DNA from: Oscillospiraceae bacterium | Lineage (GTDB): Bacteria > Bacillota > Clostridia > Oscillospirales > CAG-272 | NCBI GenBank assembly: GCA_015064445.1 | Contig: SVSE01000004.1 | Location: forward strand, 62,001 to 126,000 | Reading direction: 5' to 3' | DNA: 64,000 nucleotides | Part shown: positions 51,009 through 59,932 of the stretch, piece after piece | How the letters are laid out: every line of letters begins with the position of its first letter | Numbering within the stretch: position 1 is the stretch's first letter | The notes under the pieces: generated by a model | What the model saw: only the letters and a program-made list of their open reading frames with translations | Databases searched by the model: none | What the model was told of the DNA's origin: nothing | Program-made: the position numbers and the translations under genes

Positions 51009-51265
51009 AAAAATATGCAAACAAGTGTGGCAACTATTGCCGAGATAAGCGCGTCGACTATTTTTGATACGATATCCGACGGGCGCCTTTCAAGGCTGTC
51101 AAGACGACTCTCGTGGTCGCTCAATCTTTGATTGTGAATTTCCACCATCTCCGTGAGCTTAACCGAGCACACCCTTAAGGCGTCTATTGTGTCGGAGTGC
51201 TTGTCAAGTCGCCTCCTTGTCTGCTCGCTCCTTTCCTTACATAATTCCTTTGATATTTCTTCCAT
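51005..51265 (-). CDS. XhlA-like phage lysis protein
   Basis: An 86-residue protein: a coiled coil (MEEISKELCKERSEQTRRRLDKHSDTI... to LDSLERR) and a C-terminal membrane segment (VDALISAIVATLVCIF), the architecture of haemolysin XhlA. Ribosome site TTGGAGGTA. Overlaps its neighbours by 1 and 4 bp. Confidence 0.75.
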   Translation of the reverse strand: MEEISKELCKERSEQTRRRLDKHSDTIDALRVCSVKLTEMVEIHNQRLSDHESRLDSLERRPSDIVSKIVDALISAIVATLVCIFL

Positions 51266-52080
51266 TATATTACCTCCAAGACAAGCTCCTCATATTCCTC
51301 GCCTCGATTGAGCACATACTCTCGCTTGCTTATGGCAACCTTGTAGGATTCGCCAAGCATTTCGCTCTCAAAAAGGCAAATTTGCCCCACTCTGTGTGTG
51401 CTTTTGCCCGAAATTCTCACTCTTAGCTCGTTGGTTTTTCTGTACCTTTCAAAAACCTCGGCAACTCTCTTTTCCAAGAGCGCCTCAACCTCCTCCGAGG
51501 TATCTGCAATTATCTGCGGAGCCTCCGAATATGTTCTTTTAAGCTCGTTTGAGGGCGTTTTGTCGTAGACGATGCTACTATAGCTCTGAATTGCGTTTAT
51601 TCGATAGAGGAACTCTATTCTCGTTTTGTAATTTGACATATCGCGAGTAAATTCAAGGTCAAGAAACGGTGTACGCCTATCGCTTATCACGGAATAGCCA
51701 AGAGAATTTTGCACCGACCTGTCAATTTGCTTGTCAACGAGAAAGCGAAGCTCTTTTGAAGCGCTGTCAAGAATAATTCGAAAATACAAGCCGTTGTCAA
51801 TACAAAGTCGAGTGATGACTCCCTCGTAGCTTGTACACCATTCGAGCTTCTTTTGTATGGGCAACGAGGTGTCGGTAATCCCATAAACCTTATAGTCTGC
51901 ACCGTTAAAGGACAGCTCCCCAGCGAGTGTGCAAACAATATCTGCGCCCGTGTATTTATTATCGGAGAGCTTTAATATGTAATCTCGTGCTATATTTACA
52001 CTTTTTCCACTTCCTGCCGACCCGCACTCCACTCGGTATCTTCTCCTTGATGCGTTAGAGGCACGGAAGCTCTCATTCAT
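51265..52080 (-). CDS. In-frame fusion: terminase large-subunit N-terminus joined to a Gp37-like tail protein
   Basis: A 271-residue prophage remnant. Residues 1-45 (MNESFRASNASRRRYRVECG then SAGSGKSVNIARDYILKLSD) match the start of phage terminase large subunits, including Walker A GSAGSGKS. From about residue 46 the sequence becomes a siphovirus Gp37-like tail protein C-terminal half (GLYFRIILDSASKELRFLVD, FTRDMSNYKTRIEFLYR, VGQICLFESEMLGESYKVAI). The remaining terminase, portal, capsid and tail genes are missing. The start at 52080 overlaps the terminase small subunit gene. Confidence 0.75.
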   Translation of the reverse strand: MNESFRASNASRRRYRVECGSAGSGKSVNIARDYILKLSDNKYTGADIVCTLAGELSFNGADYKVYGITDTSLPIQKKLEWCTSYEGVITRLCIDNGLYFRIILDSASKELRFLVDKQIDRSVQNSLGYSVISDRRTPFLDLEFTRDMSNYKTRIEFLYRINAIQSYSSIVYDKTPSNELKRTYSEAPQIIADTSEEVEALLEKRVAEVFERYRKTNELRVRISGKSTHRVGQICLFESEMLGESYKVAISKREYVLNRGEEYEELVLEVI

Positions 52081-52507
52081 CTTGACCTGCTTTTTCATTT
52101 GTGCCAACATAATCGTAATCAATGTAGAGTGCGCCATCCGAAGCGTCACACGACATTCCCATAAGCTTGAAATAGAGCTCGATTGCCTTTAGCTTATCGC
52201 ATAGCTTGATGTCGACCTCAAGCGTATTCTTGTCAGCCCTTAGCTTCATCGAGGACACAGCCAAGGCAAGCTCTCGGCTTAGCCTTATATCGCCATCTCC
52301 CGACATATGCTCCTTTCCCCATCGAATTACCTCGTTAGCATTCGCGCTTGCTATCGAAAGTAGTATTTTTTTGAGCCTTTTTATCTCCTTTTCCTCTATT
52401 TCTATCTCTCCTTTCGCAATTTTGACAGGACTGTGCACCGTCCCGTCATATTTAGCATAGCACATAAAAACGGACAAAACGGACAAGTTGAGAGCCTCAG
52501 GTGGCAT
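52073..52507 (-). pseudogene. Probable terminase small-subunit remnant
   Basis: A 144-residue frame. Its C-terminal half (LRADKNTLEVDIKLCDKLKAIELYFKLMGM) resembles the end of phage terminase small subunits, and it overlaps the terminase large-subunit fragment as in phage. The N-terminal DNA-binding region is absent and no ribosome site precedes any ATG, so it is probably truncated at the 5' end. Confidence 0.5.
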
Positions 52508-52600
52508 ATTCCGATTTTAATACACAAATTGCTTAATTCTCACGAAGCAATCTCGTTCCAAATCCCCCCTTCTCCCAAGAGGCGATAAGATTTTTTACTA
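52508..52600. other. Spacer with a repeat fragment
   Basis: Contains a fragment of the 75-bp repeat family (CACGAAGCAATCTCGTTCC at about 52538-52560). It is the right border of the prophage remnant. Confidence 0.5.
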
Positions 52601-52629
52601 TTGACTTACGAATAGTTTTGCGTTATAAT
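52601..52629 (+). promoter_or_regulatory. Promoter of the secreted protein gene
   Basis: TTGACT, 17-bp spacer, TATAAT, about 35 bp before the start codon. Confidence 0.75.
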
Positions 52630-52662
52630 ATAGTAAATAATTGCTCACACACGGGAGGATTT

Positions 52663-54261
52663 ATGAAAAAATTACTAATTTTAGGAGTTAGCGTTCTTGC
52701 CTTTGCTTTGATGCTTTGCGTTGGAATTAGCGCAAAGGAATATCATGTGTCAAGCTACGATGAGCTTAGCGACGCTTTTTCCGAAATCAACTCAAAATAT
52801 GGAGAGGACTCGACAATTATTTTCGATTGCGATATAACAGGCTTGTATGGATTTGGTGTTACCTATCCATTCGAGATTACCGTCGACCTCAACACCTTTA
52901 AATTCACCGTTACCCAAAATCAAAACGGTATCCTTGGCTCTGCCTTTTACACAAACAACGACAAGGCTGTTGCTTCTATTAAAAGCGGAAGCATAGAGGT
53001 AAACGATGTTTGCCTTTGGCCTGCTAAGGGAAGAATCATCGCTACGGATGTTGACATTTATACATCAAAAGAAGAGCTTGTTTGGTGGGGTGCAGACGAA
53101 TATGGAGATATAATTCTCGACCATTGTACTCTTGAGGCAAAAGATGGCGTTGTTATGGAAAGCAAGGGTGGTTGCTCAAAAACACACGGAAGACTTGTTC
53201 AAATAATCGACTGTAAAATTGAAAAGGGCACTGTAACCGTACCTTGCCCTGCTCCCGGCTCTATTGTAAAAAATTCCACCTTTTCTGATGGCCTTAAAAT
53301 CGACGCTTGGCACCATCACGACGGCTTTTCCAGTAGCAATGTTTTTGAGATTGAGGTAATCGGCGTTACTGCAAGCTCGTTATCATCGCTCTCTGGTGCG
53401 TGCTATGTAAGGGCAATTGATTGCACAATCGATAGCTACTCTGCCAGCAAGGACGGCTCGGGAAATTCAAAAATAACAGTAATTGACTCCCCTACCTGCT
53501 CCGAGACAGGCTTGGAAACCATTTACAATGTAGGTAGCACCTCTGGGCCAACAACGCTTGACATCGTTCCACACTCTGCTCTGAGCACCGACTGCACAGC
53601 TGATGTTTACTGCTCAATGTGTGGTACTGAGCTCGTTTATGCAAAGAAAAATGACGCGCACAATATATATTACACAACCGTAACATACGCAAAGGGCTTT
53701 AACAAGCCAGGCGAAAAGATTGAAAAATGCACCGACTGTGAGGGTTACAGCAAGGTAATCACTCTTCCTGCAATTTTTGACGCAAAGGGCTACACCTCAA
53801 AGGGCACAACGGGCTTTGGCACTGGCTTCTCCCTAAACATAGAGGCGTTAGAGGAATACGAGGCATCGACAGGTAAAACTCTCTGCTACGGAATAGTTGC
53901 ATTTAATCCAAAGTTCTTAAAAGAGGGCGACTCCTTCTTCGTTGACGGCATAGCAAATGTATCAAAGGGCGTCCTTCAGGTTGAAATGAAGGAGCTTTAT
54001 AGAACCTTTAGCCTTTTGATTACAGGCTTCACTCCTGAAATGGACTCACTTGAGCTTGTTTTTGCGGGCTATGTATACGAAAGCGACAACAAGAGCTCCG
54101 TTCAGCTATTCCAAAAGGAATATGGCGGAAGCGAGGAAACTCCTATGAAAACTCAGGTTGTAAAGGACACTGTCCTTCATACAATCACAATCTCAACCGT
54201 TTGCACTCCTGTAAAAACAGGTGGCAAGGCTTACCTTGATGAGTACACCTCTGTGGAATAA
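52663..54261 (+). CDS. Secreted protein with C-terminal domain shared with the LRR protein
   Basis: A 532-residue exported protein (signal peptide MKKLLILGVSVLAFALMLCVGISA). Residues about 25-290 appear as a beta-helix or pectate-lyase-like fold by pattern (short hydrophobic strands, NTFKFTV, DVDIYTS, IVKNSTF). About residue 308 there is a cysteine motif DVYCSMCG, then CTDCEGYSK, then a C-terminal domain (FDAKGYTSKGTTGFGTGFSL..., VSKGVLQVEMKELY) related to that of the protein at 42528-44468. No enzyme motif is recognised. Ribosome site GGGAGG at 52653-52658. Confidence 0.8.
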   Translation: MKKLLILGVSVLAFALMLCVGISAKEYHVSSYDELSDAFSEINSKYGEDSTIIFDCDITGLYGFGVTYPFEITVDLNTFKFTVTQNQNGILGSAFYTNNDKAVASIKSGSIEVNDVCLWPAKGRIIATDVDIYTSKEELVWWGADEYGDIILDHCTLEAKDGVVMESKGGCSKTHGRLVQIIDCKIEKGTVTVPCPAPGSIVKNSTFSDGLKIDAWHHHDGFSSSNVFEIEVIGVTASSLSSLSGACYVRAIDCTIDSYSASKDGSGNSKITVIDSPTCSETGLETIYNVGSTSGPTTLDIVPHSALSTDCTADVYCSMCGTELVYAKKNDAHNIYYTTVTYAKGFNKPGEKIEKCTDCEGYSKVITLPAIFDAKGYTSKGTTGFGTGFSLNIEALEEYEASTGKTLCYGIVAFNPKFLKEGDSFFVDGIANVSKGVLQVEMKELYRTFSLLITGFTPEMDSLELVFAGYVYESDNKSSVQLFQKEYGGSEETPMKTQVVKDTVLHTITISTVCTPVKTGGKAYLDEYTSVE

Positions 54262-54266
54262 AAAAT

Positions 54267-54296
54267 AAAAAGAGCCTCGTTTGAGGTTCTTTTTTT
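54267..54296 (+). terminator. Terminator of the secreted protein gene
   Basis: AGAGCCTC / GAGGTTCT with a 4-nt loop and TTTTTTT. Confidence 0.8.
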
Positions 54297-54311
54297 GTGG
54301 TTTTTCGAAAA

Positions 54312-54367
54312 TTTTCATCAAACCTTCACATTAAATTTAAGTAAATTTTAGGTTTTGTTGCTATAAT
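54312..54367 (+). promoter_or_regulatory. Promoter region of the structured RNA candidate
   Basis: TATAAT at 54362-54367 with no clear -35 box. Upstream, TTTTCAT (54312-54318) and CCTTCAC (54323-54329) are 11 bp apart, like the phased heptamers before the genes at 6190 and 7345. Confidence 0.5.
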
Positions 54368-54373
54368 CTAATT

Positions 54374-54538
54374 GTAAAAACTCCTGTGGCATCTTTCTCT
54401 CCTTAATTAGATGACGGTTTTGTAGTGATTTTCCCGTCTGCAAGCACCACTTGCACCACAGGTCCTCGGCTTTTTCCATATGTTGCTAGCACTTCATATG
54501 CCGAGAGAAAAGGAGCCTCGCAAGAGGCTCCCTTTTTT
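54374..54538 (+). ncRNA. Candidate structured small RNA with four-way junction
   Basis: About 165 nt, from a TATAAT promoter to a strong terminator, with no convincing ORF. Helix P1 CCTGTGG (54383-54389) / CCACAGG (54456-54462) closes three hairpins that abut without linkers: CATCT/AGATG, GACGG/CCGTC and TGCAAG/CTTGCA. A second hairpin CTCGGC...CATATG / CATATG...CCGAG follows (54464-54505), then the terminator GGAGCCTC/GAGGCTCC and T7. The first loop has CTCTCCTT and the second TTCCC, both able to pair with Shine-Dalgarno sequences. I do not recognise the RNA family. It lies between convergent genes. Confidence 0.7.
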
Positions 54539-54545
54539 TGATATT

Positions 54546-54572
54546 AAAAGAGGACTCATTGAGCCCTCTTTT
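54546..54572 (-). terminator. Terminator of the HtrA-like operon
   Basis: AAAAGAGG.CTC / GAG.CCTCTTTT with loop ATT, 3 bp beyond the stop of the protease gene, then T-rich on the minus strand. Confidence 0.8.
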
Positions 54573-54575
54573 TTA

Positions 54576-55919
54576 TTATTTGAATTGAGCAAGACATTCC
54601 TCGGTTATTATAAAGCTAACAGTCTCAATCTTGCCTGTTTCCACCCTTTCAACGCGAAGCTGTACTGTTTCTCCAACTCTTGCGTTGATAAGTGCATCGA
54701 TTAGATGATACTGTCTTTCAACAACCTTAACAGGAGATGTGCCCACCTGTGCAGAAATAACGATGTCGCCAACATTAACCTTGCCGTCAGCGAGTGAGCC
54801 CTCGGTTACTAAAACAACCTTGCTTTTCTCGTGTCTTTCGATAAGCCCTGTGGTTTTGTCAAGCTCGGTCCACATTTCGCAAACCTGTATGCTAATTCCA
54901 AGCAGAGGTCTTACAACGCTCTTGCACTCCTGCTTATAGCAATAGTAGATAATATTGCTTGTTATTGCCTCGTATACGCTTGCAGGGATTGCGTAGCCGA
55001 TATTCTCAACATCGGAGCTCATTATCTTTGCGTTTACAATTCCAACAAGCTCGCCCCTGTCGTTATAAAGTCCACCACCAGAGTTGCCCTGATTTATCGG
55101 TGTATCTGTACGCATAACACGAAATTCAACGGTTGTTTGGTTGTCTGCGCCAAGCATTTGAATATACTCGGAATCAACGCTTATAACTCCACTTGTTACT
55201 GCAATTCCCTCTGCACTTGGATTTCCTACTGCGATAACCCTTTGTCCTGGTGTTGGCTCGCTAAGCGCGACATCAACCGCCCTTGCAGTTCCACGAGCAT
55301 ACGCGTCCTTTAAAATCTCGTTTTTCTCAACGCGAAGCACAGCAAGGTCGTAATTCATTGAGCCACCGACATAGGTTGCATCAATCTTCGCATCAACCGT
55401 TTCCATTCCATAAAGGTACAAAACGATATTGTCGCTTATTCCGTCCTCGCTCACTGAATCGGGGGAGAAAACAACGTGATAGTTAGTTACAATAAACGCA
55501 TCTCCCATAGCATTGATTGATGCAATAACACCAGAGCCTGCCGAGGACAAGAGCTCCCCGTGCTCGCCCGTAAAATGCGCAAAAACGCTAACTGCGCTTG
55601 CAAGTCCCTTGCTCGTAGCGCCCAAAAGGTCGCCACCTGTGGTTGAAATTGCGATATTATTTTGTGTAATATCTTGATTTATAATAGGTTGCCTTTCGAT
55701 TACCTCTGTGTCTGCCTTTAAGCTTTCAAGCCACTCCTGCTCCGTGCCTGTAAAGCCATTCTTTACAGCTATATCATAGGCACTAAGCCCGTCAAGAGGC
55801 TCCCTTACCTCGCTTGATGACGAGTCCTCGCTATCAAGTGACGAGGTATCACACGAGGCGAGCGCCAAAAATAGCATACACAGCGCCATCAAAAGCGCCA
55901 TAATCTTTGTTTTCTTCAT
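54576..55919 (-). CDS. HtrA/DegP-like trypsin-fold serine protease, lipoprotein
   Basis: A 447-residue lipoprotein (lipobox ALASC). After a Ser-rich stretch and LSAYDIAVKNGFTGTEQEWLESL (a short motif often met in Firmicutes surface proteins), a trypsin-like domain shows His in TNYHVVF, Asp in NYDLAVLRVE and Ser in GNSGGGLYND. The C-terminal part (about 340-440) is a PDZ-like domain. It would degrade or fold exported proteins at the cell surface. It is the last gene of a four-gene operon. Confidence 0.9.
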   Translation of the reverse strand: MKKTKIMALLMALCMLFLALASCDTSSLDSEDSSSSEVREPLDGLSAYDIAVKNGFTGTEQEWLESLKADTEVIERQPIINQDITQNNIAISTTGGDLLGATSKGLASAVSVFAHFTGEHGELLSSAGSGVIASINAMGDAFIVTNYHVVFSPDSVSEDGISDNIVLYLYGMETVDAKIDATYVGGSMNYDLAVLRVEKNEILKDAYARGTARAVDVALSEPTPGQRVIAVGNPSAEGIAVTSGVISVDSEYIQMLGADNQTTVEFRVMRTDTPINQGNSGGGLYNDRGELVGIVNAKIMSSDVENIGYAIPASVYEAITSNIIYYCYKQECKSVVRPLLGISIQVCEMWTELDKTTGLIERHEKSKVVLVTEGSLADGKVNVGDIVISAQVGTSPVKVVERQYHLIDALINARVGETVQLRVERVETGKIETVSFIITEECLAQFK

Positions 55920-55963
55920 TTATACCAGCCTTTCATTTGCACCCTCAAAATTGAGAAGCGCCA

Positions 55964-57379
55964 TTAATTGCCATCTAAGCCTTGCTGCTCAAGGCTTTGA
56001 GAGAACATCCAGTTAGAATGTGCGCCATTTGTTCCTATATTGCTCCAAATTGTGTGTCCTGCGTTCAATACAGGAGTGAACATTATGTTCGACTTTACGC
56101 CAGCCTCCTCGGCTGCCGCCTTGATTGCCTTTGCCATTGCGTCAGTTCCGGCATATGGAACGGTTGTATCGTTTATACCGTGGAAGGTGCGAATAGGCAT
56201 GCTTACAAGAACGCTCGCCTTTTCTACATCTGCTCCACCACAAATAGGAATCGCTGCCGCAAATCTTTCGGGATGACGCATAATCAAATCCCAAGTGCCG
56301 AAGCCTCCCATTGAAAGCCCCGTTACATAGTAACGATTTGTATCGGTTGAATAGGTGTCCTTAACCTCATCAAGAATTTCAAGCACAGCAGTAAGCTCAT
56401 TTGACTGCTTAACTGTCTCGGTGCTATAATTTCCATTTCCCCAAGGAGTGTCAACCCATTGTTGTCCATCTGGACATTGTGGGCAAATTACGATTGCGCC
56501 CCAGTATGGAGATTTTGCCTGTGAAAATAGCTCTGGAACATAGGTGGTTAGCTGACTTGCATTATCGCTTCCACGCTCGCCTGCGCCGTGCAAAATTAGA
56601 ACAACAGGCACCTCTGCCCCCTCATAATAGCTTGACGGAATGTAAATTCTATAGTTAAGATTTGTTCCGTCCTCAGCTGTAAAGGTCTTCGCCTCAAAGA
56701 GCTGGTTTGCAAGCATTGTAGTTGAAATTCTTTTGTTGTTTTTTGCCCTCAAATAGCCTGCATATGCCATATCCTTATACTCGGATTTATGATAAATGAA
56801 GCTATCCTGTGGCTCGATTTCGCCATTTTCAAGAAGCTCCTTTGCAATTGCGAGCATATAAGGATAAAGATACTCACTTCTCGCAATAAGCACAAGGTCA
56901 TTACCACAAACGCTTACTGCAAAGTCGTTATTTTCATAGAGCTTATCGTCAATAAACTGTGCATTCTCGCGCACATTGCCGATTATAATCTCTCGATCAG
57001 CCTCGGGCGCGTCCTTATCAACAACCTCGAGAGTCATCTGATGCTTTTGCGCAAAAAAGTCGTTTAGCTCCTCTACAAGAGCGCCGATTTTCTCATCAGA
57101 GGTATCATAGGCAATCTTAACGCCTCCCTCTCCCAAGATGAACTTTTCATCATCTGGCGCATCGGGATTAACTATATCTGCTATATCAATGCTTGATGAG
57201 CTACTGCTCGATTCCTCGCTTGAGCTTTCCTCACTTGACGAGCTACTGCTTGATGAGCTTTCGCTTGACGAGGATCTTTCGCTTGACGAGCTTTCGTCAT
57301 TATTATCACAGCTAAAAAGCGCAAATGACGCACACAGCATCGCCAAAATCATTAAAATACTTATTATTTTCTTCATCAT
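55964..57379 (-). CDS. Secreted alpha/beta hydrolase (PHB-depolymerase/prolyl-oligopeptidase-like), lipoprotein
   Basis: A 471-residue lipoprotein (LFSCDNNDE) with a Ser/Glu-rich linker at about residues 30-65. Residues 70-190 form a spacer domain. The hydrolase domain (about 215-471) has LILHGAGERGSDN, Ser in GLSMGGFGTWDL, an acidic residue in HGINDTTVP and His in NAGHTIWSN, so it is an esterase or peptidase. An ATG one codon later is equally possible as the start. It begins at the stop of the phosphoesterase gene. Confidence 0.87.
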   Translation of the reverse strand: MMKKIISILMILAMLCASFALFSCDNNDESSSSERSSSSESSSSSSSSSEESSSEESSSSSSSIDIADIVNPDAPDDEKFILGEGGVKIAYDTSDEKIGALVEELNDFFAQKHQMTLEVVDKDAPEADREIIIGNVRENAQFIDDKLYENNDFAVSVCGNDLVLIARSEYLYPYMLAIAKELLENGEIEPQDSFIYHKSEYKDMAYAGYLRAKNNKRISTTMLANQLFEAKTFTAEDGTNLNYRIYIPSSYYEGAEVPVVLILHGAGERGSDNASQLTTYVPELFSQAKSPYWGAIVICPQCPDGQQWVDTPWGNGNYSTETVKQSNELTAVLEILDEVKDTYSTDTNRYYVTGLSMGGFGTWDLIMRHPERFAAAIPICGGADVEKASVLVSMPIRTFHGINDTTVPYAGTDAMAKAIKAAAEEAGVKSNIMFTPVLNAGHTIWSNIGTNGAHSNWMFSQSLEQQGLDGN

Positions 57380-59226
57380 TCGTTTGCATCCTCTACTGCT
57401 CCATCAATTAAAGCATTATTTTCATATGTCCTTGCGAGCATTACGTCGTCAATATAGAACGCAACGTCAATGTAGGTGTCATCCTTTATATCACCGTAGA
57501 AGTAGAAGCCTGTAATAAGCTCATCGTCTGCGAGCGACTTGGCACCTTGACGAAGCTTTTCAAGGGAGAATGCAAAATAGCCCTTCTTGCCCTTAAGTGA
57601 TGAGCCGTCGCCCTCTCCAAAGCAACCGTCGCCACCGAGAGTGCCTGTTGTCCATTCCTCTTGACCGTCAGCACGATAATAATAGGTTGTAGTCGCATCG
57701 TAATCGTCTGTACGGAACGGATGCTTTACACCGTCGTTTCCAACAAGGCCGACACAGCCCTTTCTAAATTCCATATTTGTGAAGTCCATCCAAACGATAA
57801 GATACTCGCTTTCGTTTAGCTTACCGCCCTCGAAATCAAGCACGAACTCGAAGTTTCCCGTCTTATCTCTCTTAACCTCGAGCGCCTTGCTTCCGCCAAC
57901 GCCCTTACCGTCCTTAATTTCAAGGAATACATTTCCGGGAAGTGATTGTGCCGACCAGCCAGACATTACATAGCTTGGCATACCGTTTTCAAAGTCGTGC
58001 ATCATTGTATATGGCATAAGAAGCTCATAATCATCGACATTGCGTCCGCCTCTGTCCATTAAATACTCAACATATGTTGGAATATCATCAAGGGTTTCGG
58101 TGTTAAGGTCAAAGACTCTTGAGCCCGAGAAAATATCATTATAATATGTCTGCTCTCCAAGATTAGGCGATGAGCAAAGCTTAATGCCCTGATAGTTATA
58201 CATATAGTCGTTTACATGGTCGTGTCCTGTAACGATAGCCATAATATCGCCTCTTTCGAGCGCTGTTTCATAGAGAGTAGTATCCGTCTTTGAAGGACAC
58301 ATATTCTCGTTTCTGCCACCGTCGTACTCGTAAACGAGCTCCTTGTTATCTCTGTTTTGATATGCTGTTTCGTTTTCGATAAGAGGAATATGGAATGCCA
58401 TCATTCCCTTTACCTTTTCGCCATTGTTATATTCCTCAAGAAGCTCTGAATTCTCCTTGTACCAGTCAATCTGCTTTTGAGATATGTACGCATAGCCACC
58501 ATTTACATTATCATACGCACCAGAGTTAAGACACCAAATAACCGAGCCAAGGCTTCCGTCTGCGTTATAAATGCCAAGCGCATATGTGCCTGGACGAGAG
58601 CCGATTGTGCCTGCCTTTGAAACGCAGAACTCATACTGCTCGTGCACGCCCTGCTGAAGACTGTTTGCAAGCGCACCCTCGTGGTCGTGGTTACCGTATA
58701 CATGACACCAAGGAATTTCCTTTTCCTCAAGATAGCCTATGCACATATCAAGATTTGCCTTAAGCTTTTCGTTTGTCGAGGAGTGTATTGTGTTATCTCC
58801 TGTCATAATGCAAAGGTCTGGGTCTACTCTATCAACGATTTCCTTAACTCTGTCGGACACTCTCTGCGCCTTTATAGGGTCTGCGGCAACATCAACGTGC
58901 AAATCTGCCAAAATAAGAACCTTAAACGAGCCGTCCTCGTTATAGGTTAGGCGAATTTTACTATCTAAAAGTGCCTCTGCCTTTTCAATTACCTCTTGTG
59001 ATGCGTTGCTTTTCCACATACCGTCGTCCTCTTCCTCACTACTTGATTCCTCGCTTGATGAGCTACTCGACTCCTCGCTTGAGGATTCCTCGCTCGATGA
59101 GCTCGATGAGCTACTGCTCGACTGCTCGCTTGATGAGCTACTCTCATCATTATTATCGCACGAAATCAATCCAAAAATCATAATAAGCGCAACTAAAAGC
59201 GCAATCAAAATCCTAAAGGTCCTCAT
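57376..59226 (-). CDS. Metallophosphoesterase lipoprotein
   Basis: A 616-residue lipoprotein (lipobox LISC) with a Ser/Glu-rich linker (about 22-65). The calcineurin-like domain (about 90-380) has ADLHVD, TGDNTI, YGNHDHEG and TGHDHVNDY with all metal-binding residues. The C-terminal part (about 410-610) looks like a carbohydrate- or lipid-binding beta domain. It would remove phosphate from extracellular substrates. The start at 59226 follows GAGGAGA. Confidence 0.9.
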   Translation of the reverse strand: MRTFRILIALLVALIMIFGLISCDNNDESSSSSEQSSSSSSSSSSEESSSEESSSSSSEESSSEEEDDGMWKSNASQEVIEKAEALLDSKIRLTYNEDGSFKVLILADLHVDVAADPIKAQRVSDRVKEIVDRVDPDLCIMTGDNTIHSSTNEKLKANLDMCIGYLEEKEIPWCHVYGNHDHEGALANSLQQGVHEQYEFCVSKAGTIGSRPGTYALGIYNADGSLGSVIWCLNSGAYDNVNGGYAYISQKQIDWYKENSELLEEYNNGEKVKGMMAFHIPLIENETAYQNRDNKELVYEYDGGRNENMCPSKTDTTLYETALERGDIMAIVTGHDHVNDYMYNYQGIKLCSSPNLGEQTYYNDIFSGSRVFDLNTETLDDIPTYVEYLMDRGGRNVDDYELLMPYTMMHDFENGMPSYVMSGWSAQSLPGNVFLEIKDGKGVGGSKALEVKRDKTGNFEFVLDFEGGKLNESEYLIVWMDFTNMEFRKGCVGLVGNDGVKHPFRTDDYDATTTYYYRADGQEEWTTGTLGGDGCFGEGDGSSLKGKKGYFAFSLEKLRQGAKSLADDELITGFYFYGDIKDDTYIDVAFYIDDVMLARTYENNALIDGAVEDANE

Positions 59227-59227
59227 T

Positions 59228-59932
59228 TCAATCGTCTCCTCTATATAAAATATCAAGCGCATCAAATCTTTCCTTTACAGCGTGCGCTCTTTTCGCTGGC
59301 GCCTTATCATTTAAGAACTTTTCGCCACAATAGCCATCACACTCTGCAAGCCAGGGCTTAATGAACATTGATTCAATCATAGTTCTTGCCATCTTTCCCT
59401 TTGTGTGCCTTGCTTCTCTATCCTCGTCGGCTGTTGTCGCATCAATAAATGCCTCAACCGTTTCATAAAAATTAGCCAGCATTTCCTCGAAATAATCGTG
59501 ATAATGCATGCACGAAATAGGGGCAATTGCTTTAATCACAAAGGTTGTTCTATCATACAGGAGCTCGGCAAATGACACAAGCCCCACAACAACTCCGTCC
59601 TTGCCATTGGCGTTTATAACATGAAAAAGAGTTTCCCAGTCCATCGGAACGCTATCAACATCTGCTTCTTCAATATCATTATATGTTTCAAGCAAATCGC
59701 CATAAAGGGAAATTCCTCTTACAAGCTTGTGATCGAGCTCCTTATATACGCCAGTGCTTGAGGCTGTACACAAAAGAATATATTGCACAAGCTCATCAAA
59801 CCTTCTAAGTATAAATTGCGAGGTCATACATTCAATTGAATGCTGTGCCTGAATCGACAGCTCCTCTACCTCGCCCATAAGTGCCCTGTAGCTCCTGTCA
59901 AGTCTTGCCATTCTTTTTGTTAGCTCACTCAT
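59228..59932 (-). CDS. Unknown helical protein, first gene of the lipoprotein operon
   Basis: A 234-residue protein with no recognised domain; predominantly helical, with no signal peptide or membrane segment. Segments include LTKRMARLDRSYRALMGEVEELSIQAQ and YHDYFEEMLANFYETVEAFIDA. I chose the ATG at 59932 because AGGAGAATAAAA stands before it; a longer frame to 60070 has no ribosome site and its first codon lies inside the likely -10 box. It precedes the phosphoesterase gene by 1 bp. Confidence 0.65.
   Translation of the reverse strand: MSELTKRMARLDRSYRALMGEVEELSIQAQHSIECMTSQFILRRFDELVQYILLCTASSTGVYKELDHKLVRGISLYGDLLETYNDIEEADVDSVPMDWETLFHVINANGKDGVVVGLVSFAELLYDRTTFVIKAIAPISCMHYHDYFEEMLANFYETVEAFIDATTADEDREARHTKGKMARTMIESMFIKPWLAECDGYCGEKFLNDKAPAKRAHAVKERFDALDILYRGDD

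Noticed and set aside
54374-54538. 6S RNA (ssrS)
   Set aside because: Size and promoter fit, but the fold is a closed four-way junction plus a separate hairpin rather than one long rod with a central bubble.
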